Source of the DNA: Neofusicoccum parvum | Taxonomy: Eukaryota > Ascomycota > Dothideomycetes > Botryosphaeriales > Botryosphaeriaceae | Reading direction: 5' to 3' | Assembly (NCBI GenBank): GCA_020912385.1 | Contig: CP087207.1 | Location: 1,488,001-1,552,000 of the forward strand | Length of the DNA: 64,000 nt | The notes under the pieces: generated by a model | What the model was told of the DNA's origin: nothing | Databases searched by the model: none | Seen by the model: the letters and a program-made list of their open reading frames with translations, nothing else | Program-made: the position numbers and the translations under genes | Shown: in pieces, positions 44,892 through 55,520 of the stretch | Layout of the letters: the number at the start of each line of letters is the position of its first letter | Position numbering within the stretch: position 1 is the stretch's first letter

Positions 44892-46209
44892 TCAAAGGGT
44901 CGTAGTAGAGAAGTAGTACTGGTCCCAGAGATATTCGTAATCCTCAATGACACCGCCGACAATGTCAAGCAGCGGCTTTCCTTGAAGTCGCCTGGTCACC
45001 GATTGGATCCAAGCCCTGTGTTAGGTTAGCGAGAGTTTTCCAAAGGGTACTGGTCCCAGAAGGCTTACTTTGTCACGCTCTCGTAGAAGGCGCCCCTCAG
45101 AAGCCACCAGCCCATGCCCCAGCCCCTCTTCCTCAGCTCTTCCTTCTCTAGCCCAGTAAGCCCGCGGAGTCCGCCGGCAAGCCTCTCCTGGAAGTCCTTT
45201 TTCGCAAGCTGCCTGGCTCCGTATTCAATGCTCACACCCAGCAACCATGGCCGCCAGCTGCTCTTGTTCTTCCCGCACCAGTGCTGCATGGCCAGCGCAT
45301 AGATCACCGGCCGGATGATGTACAAAACCTCGGCGAACTCTCCATTCCCGGTGACTCTGTGCAGAAGAGCCTTCGGCGGCTTGATATCGTCGGCGGTGAG
45401 CACCTTCGACAGCAAGTACGACGAGATATCGTGGGAGTCCGGCAGCGACGGAAGCGACAAGCCCGTCCGCGGCATGGTCCAGCTCGCATCGTCGCTCTTC
45501 TCCGTCTTCGGGGTTTCGGCGCCATCAAAAGAAGATCCCTCAGTGTTTTCCTCCAGCGTGCTCGGATCAAATTCGCGCTGTGGGAGCGGCGGGCTGAGCA
45601 GCGGGCGCGAGTTCGTTAAGCGCAGCAGCAACAGCCTACAAATCGCCTTGATGGCCTCGAGCAGCACGACCACCCTCCAGCGCACCTTCTCGCCCTTCCT
45701 TTTCGCAGCCATCTCCCACAGAAGCTCGGTATACTGGATCATCTGCAGGGTCAACGCGATGCGCTTGTACGTGAGCGAGTTCTGGGTCCAGAAACGGGTG
45801 TAGCGGCTATGCGCAGTCGGGCGCGGACGCTGCGCCGGGGGCAGGCGCGCGACGGCTTTGGCGAGTAGGGAGTCATGGTAGAGCGATAGGAGCTGGACAC
45901 CGCTGTAGACTGCGTTCTATCGTTCAGTATCGTCGCACGCGACCGAGATAGGAGGCGGACCGACTTGACTCAGATGCGATTTCAGACTCGCGGAAGCGGC
46001 CTGCAGCTGGATTAGCATTGCCTGCGCATCAACGTGTCTATGCGACGCCACGTACCGGGAATTATGTAGGTCAGAGAGCGCAGAGCCGACTCGATCTGCG
46101 ACACAGCGCTGGCGTTCTTGGTGATAAACTCGCTGTACTGGCCCAGCCATTTCGGAGGAAGCGATAGCGCTTCAGACACCTTGTGAGATGCCTGCTTGCA
46201 GGAGTCCAT
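44892..46209 (-). CDS. PEX16: Peroxin PEX16
   Basis: PEX16 is a peroxisomal/ER membrane protein needed for early steps of peroxisome formation and membrane-protein delivery. Four exons are inferred: 46209-46056, 46000-45965, 45909-45069 and 45015-44892, giving 384 residues. The N-terminus reads SLPPKWLGQYSEFITKNASAVSQIESALRSLTYIIPG, a hallmark of the family. Exon 2 is only 36 bases (RFRESEIASES). The acceptor at 45910 was chosen because it is the only one restoring phase and the block YSGVQLLSLYHDSLL; the nearer AG at 45917 breaks phase. Further conserved parts are LTLQMIQYTELLWEM, RWRVVVLLEAIKAICRLLLLR, the EVLYIIRPVIYAL segment and the ending VIEDYEYLWDQYYFSTTTL. Overall length matches fungal PEX16. 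Confidence 0.93.
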
Positions 46210-46729
46210 CACATGGAAGTTTGAGAAGAGGCCAAGAAGAGAGTGAATTGAAGGGAACGAAGCAGACGTGAGATGGCGGTTGGAGGAGTCTCCCGCAAGC
46301 CACCGAGATTCGGTGATGATGACGCCTTGGGCCGAGGTTCCCCGGTCTCCACTGTCTCGTGACGGCGCGTTCTCGCGCAGCCACAACGCGTCTCACGTAT
46401 CTCTGCGCCGCACCTCGCACGCGATTGCGTAATGTATTCTTTCCGGCCTGCATATTCAGGTAATAGAGCGCCAAAAGAAATTTATGAGCTTGCATGAGGA
46501 CCTCGCTTACAGACGCCGCCCTATCACCGCGGAACTATTCCTAACATCGTCACCGAGCTTCCATTCTGAGGGCTGACACTGTATCTTGAAGGCTAGAATC
46601 ATACAGCGTTATCAGGCAGCAACACGGTCTGTGCCATAACAAAAACCCTAGAAGCACATCAACATCTTTTTGTCTTCACGCACTCCACTCTATCAACACC
46701 AACACCAGCTGCCGACCCCTCCATTCGCA
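46210..46729. promoter_or_regulatory. Divergent promoter region, PEX16 / HD-domain gene
   Basis: The 520-base spacer separates two divergent starts. Frames open into it from the PEX16 side but show no conserved sequence. No specific element is called. Confidence 0.45.
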
Positions 46730-47600
46730 ATGGCTGACCAGGCAAAGAGCACCGTGTGCCTGAAGACTCCTTTCCACGAAAGCAAGCCTCTGGTAGACTC
46801 AGTCAAGGCGTATGTGGAGAAGTATATGTCACGGTTCGACGGCAGCCATGACTTCGAGCACATCCTCCGCGTGCTCGGATTGGCGAAGTACATACTCGCC
46901 GAAACGCAACAGGACGGCCAGAGAGGCCTAGACGAGACCGCCATCTACTTGGCCGCGTAAGTTGAAACCCTCAATAACCGGCCCACCAACTCGTAGTGCA
47001 TTCCATCCAACTCAATGAGACTCCATAAGAATGTGTTACAATCTCTGGTCGAGTGCTTAAAGACGTCCTGCTAATGCACGCTGCCCACCAGGCTTCTCCA
47101 CGACGTCGGCGACCACAAGTATGCGCAGCCCGGCGAAGACCCGGAGAAGCAAATCGTGAACGTCTTGCTAGAGCGTGGAGCATCGGCTGCGTTGGCATCC
47201 AAGGTGCACACCATTGTAAAGAACGTGTCCTACACCAACGAGATCAGGGACGCTGAAAAGGTTAGAGAAGCGCTGCTGGAGCACCCTGAACTCGGCATCG
47301 TGCAGGATGCCGACAGAATCGACGCGATTGGCGCAATCGGCGTTGGGCGGTGCTTCACCTTTGGAGCCGCGAAGGCGCCTGAGAGAGGCATGCAAGGGAC
47401 GGTCGACCACTTCGAAGAGAAATTGGTGAGGCTGGATGCCATGATGAAGGTCAGCAGCCCCGGCACAACACCATGCCCTAATGCCACAAGCTGACAGCAG
47501 GTAGACCGAGTCGGGAAGACGTCTTGCTAAAGAGAGGACCGAAAGGCTGAAAGTGTTTAGGTCGTGGTGGGAGGAGGAGCGCAGCTTCGCGGACTCTTAG
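46730..47600 (+). CDS. HD-domain metal-dependent phosphohydrolase
   Basis: The protein belongs to the small HD superfamily (YedJ/YpgQ-like), with probable phosphohydrolase activity toward a nucleotide; the true substrate is unknown. Exons are 46730-46956, 47092-47449 and 47505-47600, giving 226 residues. Metal ligands are visible as H in SHDFEHILRV, the HD pair in LLHDVGDHK, and a later Asp in QDADRIDAIGAIG. The first intron is long for this window (135 bases). The last intron ends in a cluster of AGs. The acceptor GGTAG at 47504 is chosen because it gives TESGRRLAKERTERLKVFRSWWEEE, which matches the conserved family tail; using CAG at 47500 would stop after nine residues. The ATG at 46730 (MADQAKST) is preferred over the non-ATG extension upstream. 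Confidence 0.85.
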
Positions 47601-48383
47601 GTCATGTCCGCGGACGGGGAACTCTCGGGATGGGGATACTTTTCAACAAGTGGGAATCTAACTTTTCGGTACCATTTCTTTGTACTCCTTGCGGGAGTGC
47701 AGTCTTTCAACAATGGGATGCAGGGAGGTAGACGAGCTATACCGCAACAGCGAGATATCGGATGCTGAACGAGTTGAAGCTTTTAGCCGGACGCGAAGGT
47801 GCAGTGAGCGCTGTGACCCGAATGTCCAGACTGGTGCATTACTTCCTGCTTTGTCTATGCGAAATAACGAGAAAATTGAGCGGCTCTGAAAAGAACAGTT
47901 TGGATGGTCTCGTGTTAGTCCGTGTCGTCCGAACGGCTCGGATGGTGCGACAACGGCGAAGATGCATGGAGCGGTCTGTGTGGTGCATTGCATTGCACAT
48001 GCTCAATCTCTCCGGACAGGCCCGAAAACACCGAGTGGACCGGTCGCGAGCGCAGATGCTGGGAGCCGGTGGCGGTGTTGTTTCTGCGACGCACCAGTCA
48101 CCAGCGATCAACCCGGCAGCAGTGCGCCAAGCCTTGCATCAGCAGCGACCACCACCCCGGCCCGCCGCTCCAGCGCATCAGCCCTCCGCCCTCCGCCTCC
48201 CTCTCTCTCTAAGCAGCTCGCAGCGCCGCTCCCCTTGCGCCATTCTTTTCTTCCCCCACCCCAACCTCCTCCTTCTCTTCCAGCGCTCGCTGACGCCGTT
48301 CCGAGCGCCCCGCTTTGCGTTCCGACAGCTTTTTCCACACCTGAACCCTCCCATGAGCCAGTCTCGCGCTATCTAATCTCACC
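47601..48383. other. Intergenic region
   Basis: About 780 bases separate the HD-domain gene from the small membrane protein gene. The second half is pyrimidine-rich, as expected for a fungal promoter. Nothing else is supported. Confidence 0.5.
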
Positions 48384-48938
48384 ATGTTCTGCCTGCGGAG
48401 CTGGATACCTATACTCTTCTTCCTGTGCGCGCCCTTCTTCCTTCATCCCCACACTCCAGACTGACCTTTCCCGCGCCGCAGCACAAATGCCTCTCCCGTC
48501 TATCTCGTCCTCTTCATCTCTGCCACCTACTTCCTGAACCGGCCATGCGTGTATTGCAGCCTCCTCCTCGCCATCCTCGTCATCGCGCTCTTCGACTTCA
48601 ACACGAGCTGGTTCGAGCCGAACAGCCGCTACCACCCTGAATCAGCCTCGACCTCCTTCGCCGCCACGAATGAATCGTCGGTGGCGCCCGCGTCGTCGAA
48701 TGCCTCCCTCGCCGTGGACATAGCCATGGAAACAGTGTCGCTGCTAGCGTCGACGGTGAACAACACGGCGGGCGCGCTGGTCTCTGCCGCCATGGACGGA
48801 CTCAAGCGGAAACGCGCGCCGGACGCCGCGGCCGCGGTCAGCGCGAGCGCTGCCGCCGCGTCGGTCGACTTGGGCAAAGGTCTGTTTGCGAGGAAGGAGT
48901 GGAAGGTGCCGTGCATGGACGTCATCGTGCGGCTCTAA
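48384..48938 (+). CDS. Small predicted membrane protein, unknown function
   Basis: Two exons, 48384-48424 and 48482-48938, are joined by a 57-base intron (GTGCGC...CCGCAG, with a CTGAC branch site), giving 165 residues. The start MFCLRSWIPILFFLL is hydrophobic, and a second long hydrophobic stretch (VYLVLFISATYFLNRPCVYCSLLLAILVIALFDF) runs to about residue 48. The rest is polar and Ala/Ser/Thr-rich, with several N-x-S/T sites and a KRKR cluster. I do not recognise the family. The matching phase across a canonical intron and the coherent membrane segment support a real gene, but expression is not shown. An alternative is a longer or shorter protein starting at an internal ATG. Confidence 0.5.
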
Positions 48939-49864
48939 TGTGTTTCTATAACTCCCGCCTTCACGTCGTTTTCACCTCTCTCTCCACTCGGTGCGTTTCG
49001 GGCAGAAAGGATTGGATTCTCGGCGTTTGTCCTCTCTCTCTTCTGTCAATATTGGCTCTGGGGTTTTCATGGGGCATATCGGGAAGATTGCGCGCGCATC
49101 GGAACGGGTCATCTCTCGGTAGCATAGCGTTGGCGTTCATGGTTGTTTTGTATTTCTTTTTGAAGACTTCACTCCGGGCTGAACTATTCTCGGCAACACT
49201 GTACAGTATTGAGTGTATGGCAAATCAGCTCTAATATTTTGGTTCATGTTCACCATTGCACAACGATTATGAGATACGAAAGTGAAGATTTTGCCAGCCT
49301 TGGCCGTTATCTCCATATCACAAGGCAGATAGGCGAGCTCGTCATTATCGGCAAGACCCTGTTTTTGATTTCTAACGCAGGGCCAAATTGCGGGGTTCAG
49401 TTTAATGGCGTAGAGCTTGGCCGTGCATGTGACAACACCATACCAACCACCGATTCTCCCAGAATCATGGACGACACAAATTGAGGAGAAGAGATCCATG
49501 GGAGAATTTAGTGCCGCTTCCAAAATACAATTATCCCAAATGACCACAACTCTGCCCATCTATCAACCTGCGAACTGATTTGTCGACCTAGTCAACGCCG
49601 CCGAGATAAGGCTTCCAGCTCCTCGGGCGCTTCTCACGGTGAATGCGCTAGGTTTTTTCTATGCCGTGATCGTAAGTGTTCGGCCCGTATAGTATATTGA
49701 AGCTTTTGCATAAAGGTGGTTGAAGCACTTATCCGGACGCAAATATGCGGTGAAAGAATTGCCCAGCCCATCCGAGTTCACGCTTCAACTACCCATGAAG
49801 GTGCGTGTGTTGCAACAATTTCCGAACCGAACTCGCAGGCCTTACAGTAATGAGGGCCATCGCG
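48939..49864. other. Intergenic region with a MITE-like element
   Basis: This AT-richer stretch follows the small membrane gene. The only structure seen is the MITE-like element at 49714-49794. No gene is supported. Confidence 0.5.
49714..49794. mobile_element. MITE-like element, copy 4 (81 bp)
   Basis: The left end AGGTGGTTGAAG...TCCGGACG is mirrored by CATCCGAG...CGCTTCAACTACCC on the right. Length and inner sequence match the copy at 2805-2885. It sits about 70 bases beyond the 3' end of the Copia gag-type ORF. Confidence 0.6.
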
Positions 49865-50533
49865 TTAGTCGTCGGTGTTGGTGCTTGCATCCAAGTGAAC
49901 TTTGATATCGGAGATCAAGTCGGCCAAGACGGGTGGGTTGCCAGTATCGCGCCATTCTTCGTACTTTACAGCGATGAACTCTTTAAGCTTCGGCTGGTCC
50001 TCGAGGTCTTGGAGAAGTTTCATCGTAGACCAGGCAGCGGACGGTGCACCCTCGAACCGCTCACATACTTTTGCGTGGTGCAGGAATGAGTCGCAATATT
50101 CCGCAGCTGTTTTAGTCCGTAAGGAGCGGTTCAAGTAGCAATAGCTATCCATCAAGTCGAATTCCTCATCAGTGTTGATATGAGTGGAGTTGGCTCTCTT
50201 CTCAAAGAGGCCACGCAGCTCGTCCCAGATCGTCTTCGCGGAGGTGATGCTGCGAATTTGTCTTTTGACGTTGGTCGCGCAGTGGCAGAAGAGGTAGGCA
50301 GCGGTGTATCTGGCATCTCGGAGCTCATTGGAGGTGGCGTTCTCGTTGTGCTCTTGAAACAGGTACCTTTGGAAGCCGTGGACGCTAAGGCGGATGTAGA
50401 CGTCGGCCGCCCAGGTGCGCCACTGGTTCTTGTGCTCCAGAATTTCGAGGCTGGGCATTTGCAATACGGGACCGAGGTTGCTGGACATGGCGATGGCGGC
50501 GTTGTTGGACTCTTTAGGCTCGAAGGACGACAT
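49865..50533 (-). mobile_element. Orphan Copia-type gag ORF (UBN2-like)
   Basis: The uninterrupted frame encodes 222 residues with the layout of Copia-type gag polypeptides (UBN2 family). It has an N-terminal block with NQWRTWAADVYIRLSVHG, then ARYTAAYLFCHCATNVKRQI and IWDELRGLFEKRANSTHI, and a helix-rich segment ending IKVHLDAS. No protease, integrase or reverse transcriptase is found on either side, and no LTRs were recognised. After the stop the frame continues with a short HYCKAC-containing stretch that could be an eroded zinc-knuckle region. It may be a solo gag remnant or a domesticated gag gene. Family assignment is fairly sure; status as a working gene is open. Confidence 0.6.
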
Positions 50534-51452
50534 GATGGAAGCACTCTTCGGTGAGCTGCGTTGGCGGATGTAGTAGGACGGATAGTTGAGGAAGATGAGA
50601 GTATCTTATGAGTGGCCCGCTGGCTTGGTCGTTTGTCTTTAAGTGAATTTTGCATTCACTTCTATGGTCAGCCATACACACCTATCTAGATCCGTGTACT
50701 GCTTCCTTAATCTTCGTGAATGCTTGGACAAATGCACTTTCGTATATTCGGACAGACATGCTGGCCCACTTGTGCCGCCATTTTCCATGACCGTCCAGAA
50801 TTTCTTTCGACGGGGTGTTCGTCGATATCTTCGCACCCAGATGAGCTTGGTTTTTGCTGAGTAATGATTGGGAAGGACTGTTGGTGGCGGTGGGAAACTG
50901 GACGGTTGTGCGTCGCTGGATCCATCTTGTTTTTGTAAATGTGGAATGTCCTTCCTATTGAGAACCAGCATCTGAACAATAGCCTCTTTAAGTTTGGAGC
51001 AAGTATAAGTGGGTTTTGTAGGGTGACAACGGAAATGGTTGTGGTTACTCCAAAAGGTCAGAGCGATGGGATTAGTTTGGCAGGCATCCACTTCGCAATA
51101 CAGCGTTATTAAGATAGAATTGTTTGCACTAATCTTCACTGAGAAGAGCCGTTGATAGCGTTCACGATTCCAAAGTTGTCTATTCCAGGTGGCCAACGCG
51201 GCATCTACGATCTATTCAAACGGGGACCCAAACGCCTTGCAAATGCTTGCAGCATGCTCTCGCAAAAGAAAAGAGAATCTCGCAGAAGCCAACAGACTTG
51301 AAGGGAAATAAATAGTACAAACTCCATGGCCCCCGCAGAATTGAAGTCAAGAAAGGGCATGCTTGTGTTCCTTCGATGATTGCTCAGTCGCTCTTATTGC
51401 CGTATTCGCGTGCAATGAAACACAGTGAAGAGGGAAATGATCATGTCATATC
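50534..51452. other. Intergenic region between the gag ORF and the carrier gene
   Basis: A 185-codon open frame (50639-51196, minus) has no recognisable domain and is not called as a gene. A perfect 8-base inverted repeat (AAGTGAAT / ATTCACTT) lies at 50641-50661. Confidence 0.45.
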
Positions 51453-52750
51453 TTACGACTCGATGTCCTTGAACTTCCGGTAAAGCTTCTTGTGCTGCTC
51501 CAAAAACAGGAAGGTGGCAATGGTGTGCGGGCCCAGGCGGATGAAGCTGGGAACCCAGCCGCGGAACATCCAGCCGAAGCCCTCGAGGCGGTTGATGTCG
51601 ACGAGCAGCTTGGCCAAGCTCTTGCTCTCACCGTGGGCGCTCATGACGCGGGTTTTGATGACGTCGACCGGGGAGCAGACCGTTGTCGCGACGAAGCCGG
51701 CAGCGAAGCTGGCGGAGAAGTGCGTGCCCAGGCCGTCCTGCAGCGGGGTGTACTGCAGAATTGCGCTCTTGAAGCCGTCGTACGACGCCAGCTGTGAGGC
51801 AGTCATCAGCACCGCGCGCATGCTGTTTGGCCACACGCCGCGGAACAAGGCCTTAGCGCCCTCCTCGCGCGTCATCCGGATCAGGCCGTCAATGGCGTTC
51901 TTGTAGTTGCGGCGCTCAGCCGGCGGCAGTGCCGCATCGTGCTGCATGCGCACGTTGAGCACGTCGGCCGGATTGCCGACAATACCGCCCAAGAAACCCG
52001 AGGCCGAGGAGATGGCGATCAGCGTGGGCATGGAGGGCGAGGAGGTGCTCGTGGTAAGAGACGTCTTGAGCTGCTCGTACACGCCAAAGCGCGTCGTGCT
52101 GTAGGTAATTTGGCGGAGAAGAGAGGCGGAAAGCTGCGCAACATGTTAAAAGCCGAGAATGCCATGATTTGGGGGAGGCAGAAGCGGCTGGGGGGCCTAA
52201 GGGATTGAGGTTGCTGTGAGAAGAGACCTAAGAGGCTCCCTGCGCTTGTCAATGGCACGGCCGCGATCTTCCAGATTGCGAGACCAGCTTCTTGAACCCT
52301 GCTGTGCCCTTGCTCCCACGCCATTGCCCTGAAGAGTGTGACATACCCCACGGTATAACCCGGTCACGCCGTCGTTCTTCGCGACGTGGACGAACATCTG
52401 CAGCATGTTTTTCCGCGCGGCGCCATGCTGCTGCGTCTGGAGGCGGACCTTGACGTTGTCTGTGAGCGCTGCTCGCTTGTTCGGGCCAGGGCCAGCTCGG
52501 CGGTGGTGCTCGCGTCATACCTTGACTGTGGGTGTCTTGGGTCAGCAAGTGGTGTAGCCAGTCATCCTTCGGCTCCGGTATCGCAGAACTCACTTAAATC
52601 CAGCGGGTGTGTCACGCCGGCGGCGAAAGAGCTCGCAGAACCGCCAAACCAGAAGGGATAGCGCACCGGCGCCTTGTAGACGTCCTTGCTCTTTGTCGTC
52701 TCGACCGCCTTTGCGGCGGCGGCGGCGTTCGTGGTGGTCGTCGCCGACAT
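51453..52750 (-). CDS. DIC1: Mitochondrial dicarboxylate carrier
   Basis: The product is a six-helix mitochondrial carrier exchanging malate/succinate for phosphate across the inner membrane. Exons are inferred as 52750-52594, 52525-52521, 52448-52347 and 52133-51453, giving 314 residues. The second exon is only five bases (TCAAG). Including it yields the signature PLDLIKVRLQT and splits the otherwise odd 134-base intron into two of 68 and 72 bases, each with a good branch site (CTGAC, CTCAC). Skipping it would give an insertion, PLDLNNVK, that breaks the PxDxx[KR] motif. Later repeats show GNPADVLNVRMQ and CSPVDVIKTRVM. The conserved N-terminal block reads YPFWFGGSASSFAAGVTHP. The last intron is 213 bases. 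The family call is secure; which dicarboxylates are preferred is not visible. Confidence 0.9.
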
Positions 52751-53097
52751 GATGGGCGCTGGCTTCTCTGGCTCTACAGGCGCATGCCGTGGCTCGACAA
52801 CACTGCGGCGCCGAGGGAGGGTGAGTGTGCGGCGGGGAGGAGGGTATTAAATTAGCGACCGCGGCGGCCGAAAATGCGGAGAGAGAGCGAAGGGTCCGGG
52901 CCGGGCAACATACGAGCAGCAAAGGCGACGATGGGGGTCCAGTGCCTGTGACTCGCCGGCCAATCGTCAGCCAAGGCTTTTTTTCGCCGGCGTTTGTTTT
53001 GGCCGCCGCCCCATGTCGTCCCACGCGACCGCGCAAAGCCGCGGCCGATCTTCCACGCCCGCCGCGGCTGTCTCCGCCCATCCAAATCCAACCCACC
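52751..53097. promoter_or_regulatory. Divergent promoter region, DIC1 / mitochondrial PheRS
   Basis: Only 347 bases separate the divergent starts of two mitochondrial genes. An AT-rich TATTAAATTA lies near 52846-52855. Joint control is possible but not shown. Confidence 0.5.
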
Positions 53098-55009
53098 ATG
53101 AGGTTGCCCGTGGCCTTGCACCGTCTGGCCGCGCCAATTGCCTCCGCCCGGCCCGCTCTGCTGAGCTGCCCGGCCCGCCTCAGCTTCCCGGCGTGTCGAT
53201 GGTCGTCTTCCGCTCCAGGTAGGCCGATTTCCCAGTGTCTCGCGTGTTGTGCTGCGGCAGTCTTTTTCTAGCTCTATATCTTCCACTTTGTCTTGCTTCA
53301 TGCGTGGTGTTATCAGGCTTTTCATCCACCTCTCAGACATCGTCTAGTCTGCAATATACACCAATCTGAGGGCATTGGCTGGGGTTACAGCGGCTGTGTC
53401 TAGTCTGCTCGCCCTGCCCAAATATTCTATCAGAGCAAGACTTTACTCATCAACGTGATCGCTTCCATCCAACACCGCCGCGGTCCGCCCCATGGTTGCC
53501 CTTCCATAACTGGATGCATTGCCCTCTGCCGCCTCTCTCGGCCCACGCAATATCCCCCAGCACTTGATATCGAACCGGACTTCTGACATCCTACCAGCAC
53601 AAGCACCAAAGACCATCACCGTTGAGGGCCGAACATACCAGACCGACGAATGGATGAACACACCCTCGAGCATCCTTGATGCTGTCTCCCGACGGCTTCA
53701 TCTTCAACCTGATCATCCCATCTCCATTACTCGCCAGCTCATCGAGTCACGCTTTCCGGGCTACCAATCCCACAACGATCTCTTCCCTATTGTTAGCGTA
53801 CATCAAAACTTCGACTCTCTTGGCTTCCCAGCCGAGCACCCCGGGCGCAATCGTAGTGACACCTACTACATTAACAAGGACACGGTGTTGCGGACACACA
53901 CATCCGCTCACCAGGCCGACACCTTTCGCGCCAACACGTCTCCCGGCTACCTCATCTCTGCCGACGTCTACCGCCGCGATGCCGTCGACCGCAGCCACTA
54001 CCCGGTGTTCCACCAGATGGAGGGTGCCATGAGCTGGGACCGGAACGAGCTGGACGGCCACGCCAGCCTGGCCGACCGCATCTGGGCCGACGTCGAGAAG
54101 CTGCCCAAGCACGACATCAAGGTCGAAGACCCAAACCCGACAACGCACCCGGAACGCAACCCGCTGCAGCCCTCGCACGACGCCGCCGTCGTCGAGGCCG
54201 TCGCCACGCACCTGAAGCGCAGCCTCGAGAACGTCGTCGTCGAAATCTTCACGCAGGCCCGCAAAGCCGCCGCCGCGGCCACACCCTCCGCCCCCACCGC
54301 CGCAGCGCTCGCCACCGAGGCCGAAGAGCCGCTCCGCGTGCGCTGGGTCGAAGCCTACTTCCCCTTCACGTCGCCATCCTGGGAGCTCGAGGTGTTCTGG
54401 CGGGACGACTGGCTCGAGGTGCTCGGCTGCGGCGTCGTGCAGCAGGCCATCCTCGACAACGCCAGCACGCCCGACCGCGTCGGCTGGGCCTTCGGCGTTG
54501 GCATCGAGCGCATCGCCATGCTCCTGTACTCGATCCCGGACATCCGCCTCTTCTGGAGCAAGGACCCGCGCTTCCTCGGCCAGTTCAAGGCGCCCGGCCC
54601 TGCCGACGCGGCCATTGGTCGTAGGGACTGGGCCATCGGCCGCTTCCAGCCCTTCTCGAAGTACCCGGCCACCCCGCGCGACGTCGCGTTCTGGCTGCCC
54701 GGCAAGGTCAGCCCGAAGAAGGACTCGGCGCCCAGCGCGGCCGGCGGGCTGATGGCCGGCGACGGCGCGCAGCAGCAGCAGATGCACGAGAACGACGTCA
54801 TGGAGGTCGTGCGCGAGGTCGCGGGCGATGTCGTCGAGGACGTGCGGCTGGTCGACGAGTTCGTGCATCCGAAGAAGATGCGCAAGAGCTGGTGCTACCG
54901 CATCGTGTATCGCAGCTTGGAGCGCACGCTCACGGGCGAGGAGGCGAATGAGCTGCACAGCCGGGTGAGGAGGCGGTTGGTGGAGAGGTTTGGGGTGGAT
55001 TTGAGGTAG
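53098..55009 (+). CDS. MSF1: Mitochondrial phenylalanyl-tRNA synthetase
   Basis: This monomeric class II synthetase charges mitochondrial tRNA-Phe. The main exon runs from about 53561 to 55009 and shows the class II features: RTHTSAHQADTFRA, motif 2 ISADVYRRDAVDRSHYPVFHQMEG, and motif 3 GWAFGVGIERIAMLLYSIPDIRLFW. A C-terminal ferredoxin-fold anticodon-binding domain (VVREVAGDVVEDVRLVDEF...WCYRIVYRSLERTL) completes it. An Ala-rich insertion of about 30 residues follows TQARKAAAAA. The N-terminus probably comes from an exon at 53098-53218 (MRLPVALHRLAAPIASARP, an Arg/Ala-rich presequence) ending in phase 1, whereas the acceptor at 53560 is phase 0. An extra small exon in the 342-base gap is therefore needed and was not resolved. 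Enzyme identity is secure; the 5' structure is not. Confidence 0.88.
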
Positions 55010-55307
55010 GTGGTCGAGGTGGTTGGAAAGTGGTGGAGTGTATCAATACCTGTATGTACATTATGTATATCAAAGTCGGGAACTCTTCTCTACGTACTCT
55101 TGTCTACCTTCCTCGTCCATCGCCGATTTGGCACGCAAACAGAAGCTCCGCTCTGAGACGATATTACCTACCTGAGAGGATGCCAGAGCCCGAAAACCAA
55201 AAAGATGCCAACATGAGCTTTCCAAGCACTCCAAGCCCGTCCGCATTTCCAAATCAAAGATTCGAGTTTACGAACGTCCTTAGGCGTTGGACAGAAAAGC
55301 CCGCAGA

Positions 55308-55520
55308 TCACAGGCTCCTTGGGTGAGGCCCCCGTGGTGTAGTACTGGCTATTGACACGACGGAATGGATCTGGAGATTCGGTGGCAGTCCGAGCTTGTA
55401 AGCCAGGTTTCTGACCTTCTGGAGGATCTTGAACGGCCCCACTCTCTGATTGCCATGCTTCCGATGTGTTTGGCCGGGGACGGAATGTCCCGCGCGGTGT
55501 GTTGTTACCATTACGCGCAT
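55308..55520 (-). pseudogene. Ty3/gypsy polyprotein remnant (integrase C-terminal region)
   Basis: The minus-strand frame reads NQRVGPFKILQKVRNLAYKL followed by GLPPNLQIHSVVSIAS, which matches the conserved region between integrase and chromodomain of gypsy elements (RVGPFKIL..VGNLAYKL..P..IHPVVSV). Neither the catalytic integrase core nor reverse transcriptase is found next to it, and frames break on both sides. It is a short, degenerate fragment. Confidence 0.65.

Noticed and set aside
50639..51196. 185-codon minus-strand frame next to the gag ORF
   Set aside because: No similarity to reverse transcriptase, integrase or protease; amino acid composition not distinctive.
53747..54958. 403-codon minus-strand open frame inside the PheRS gene
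   Set aside because: Antisense shadow of a strongly conserved synthetase exon with GC-rich third positions.
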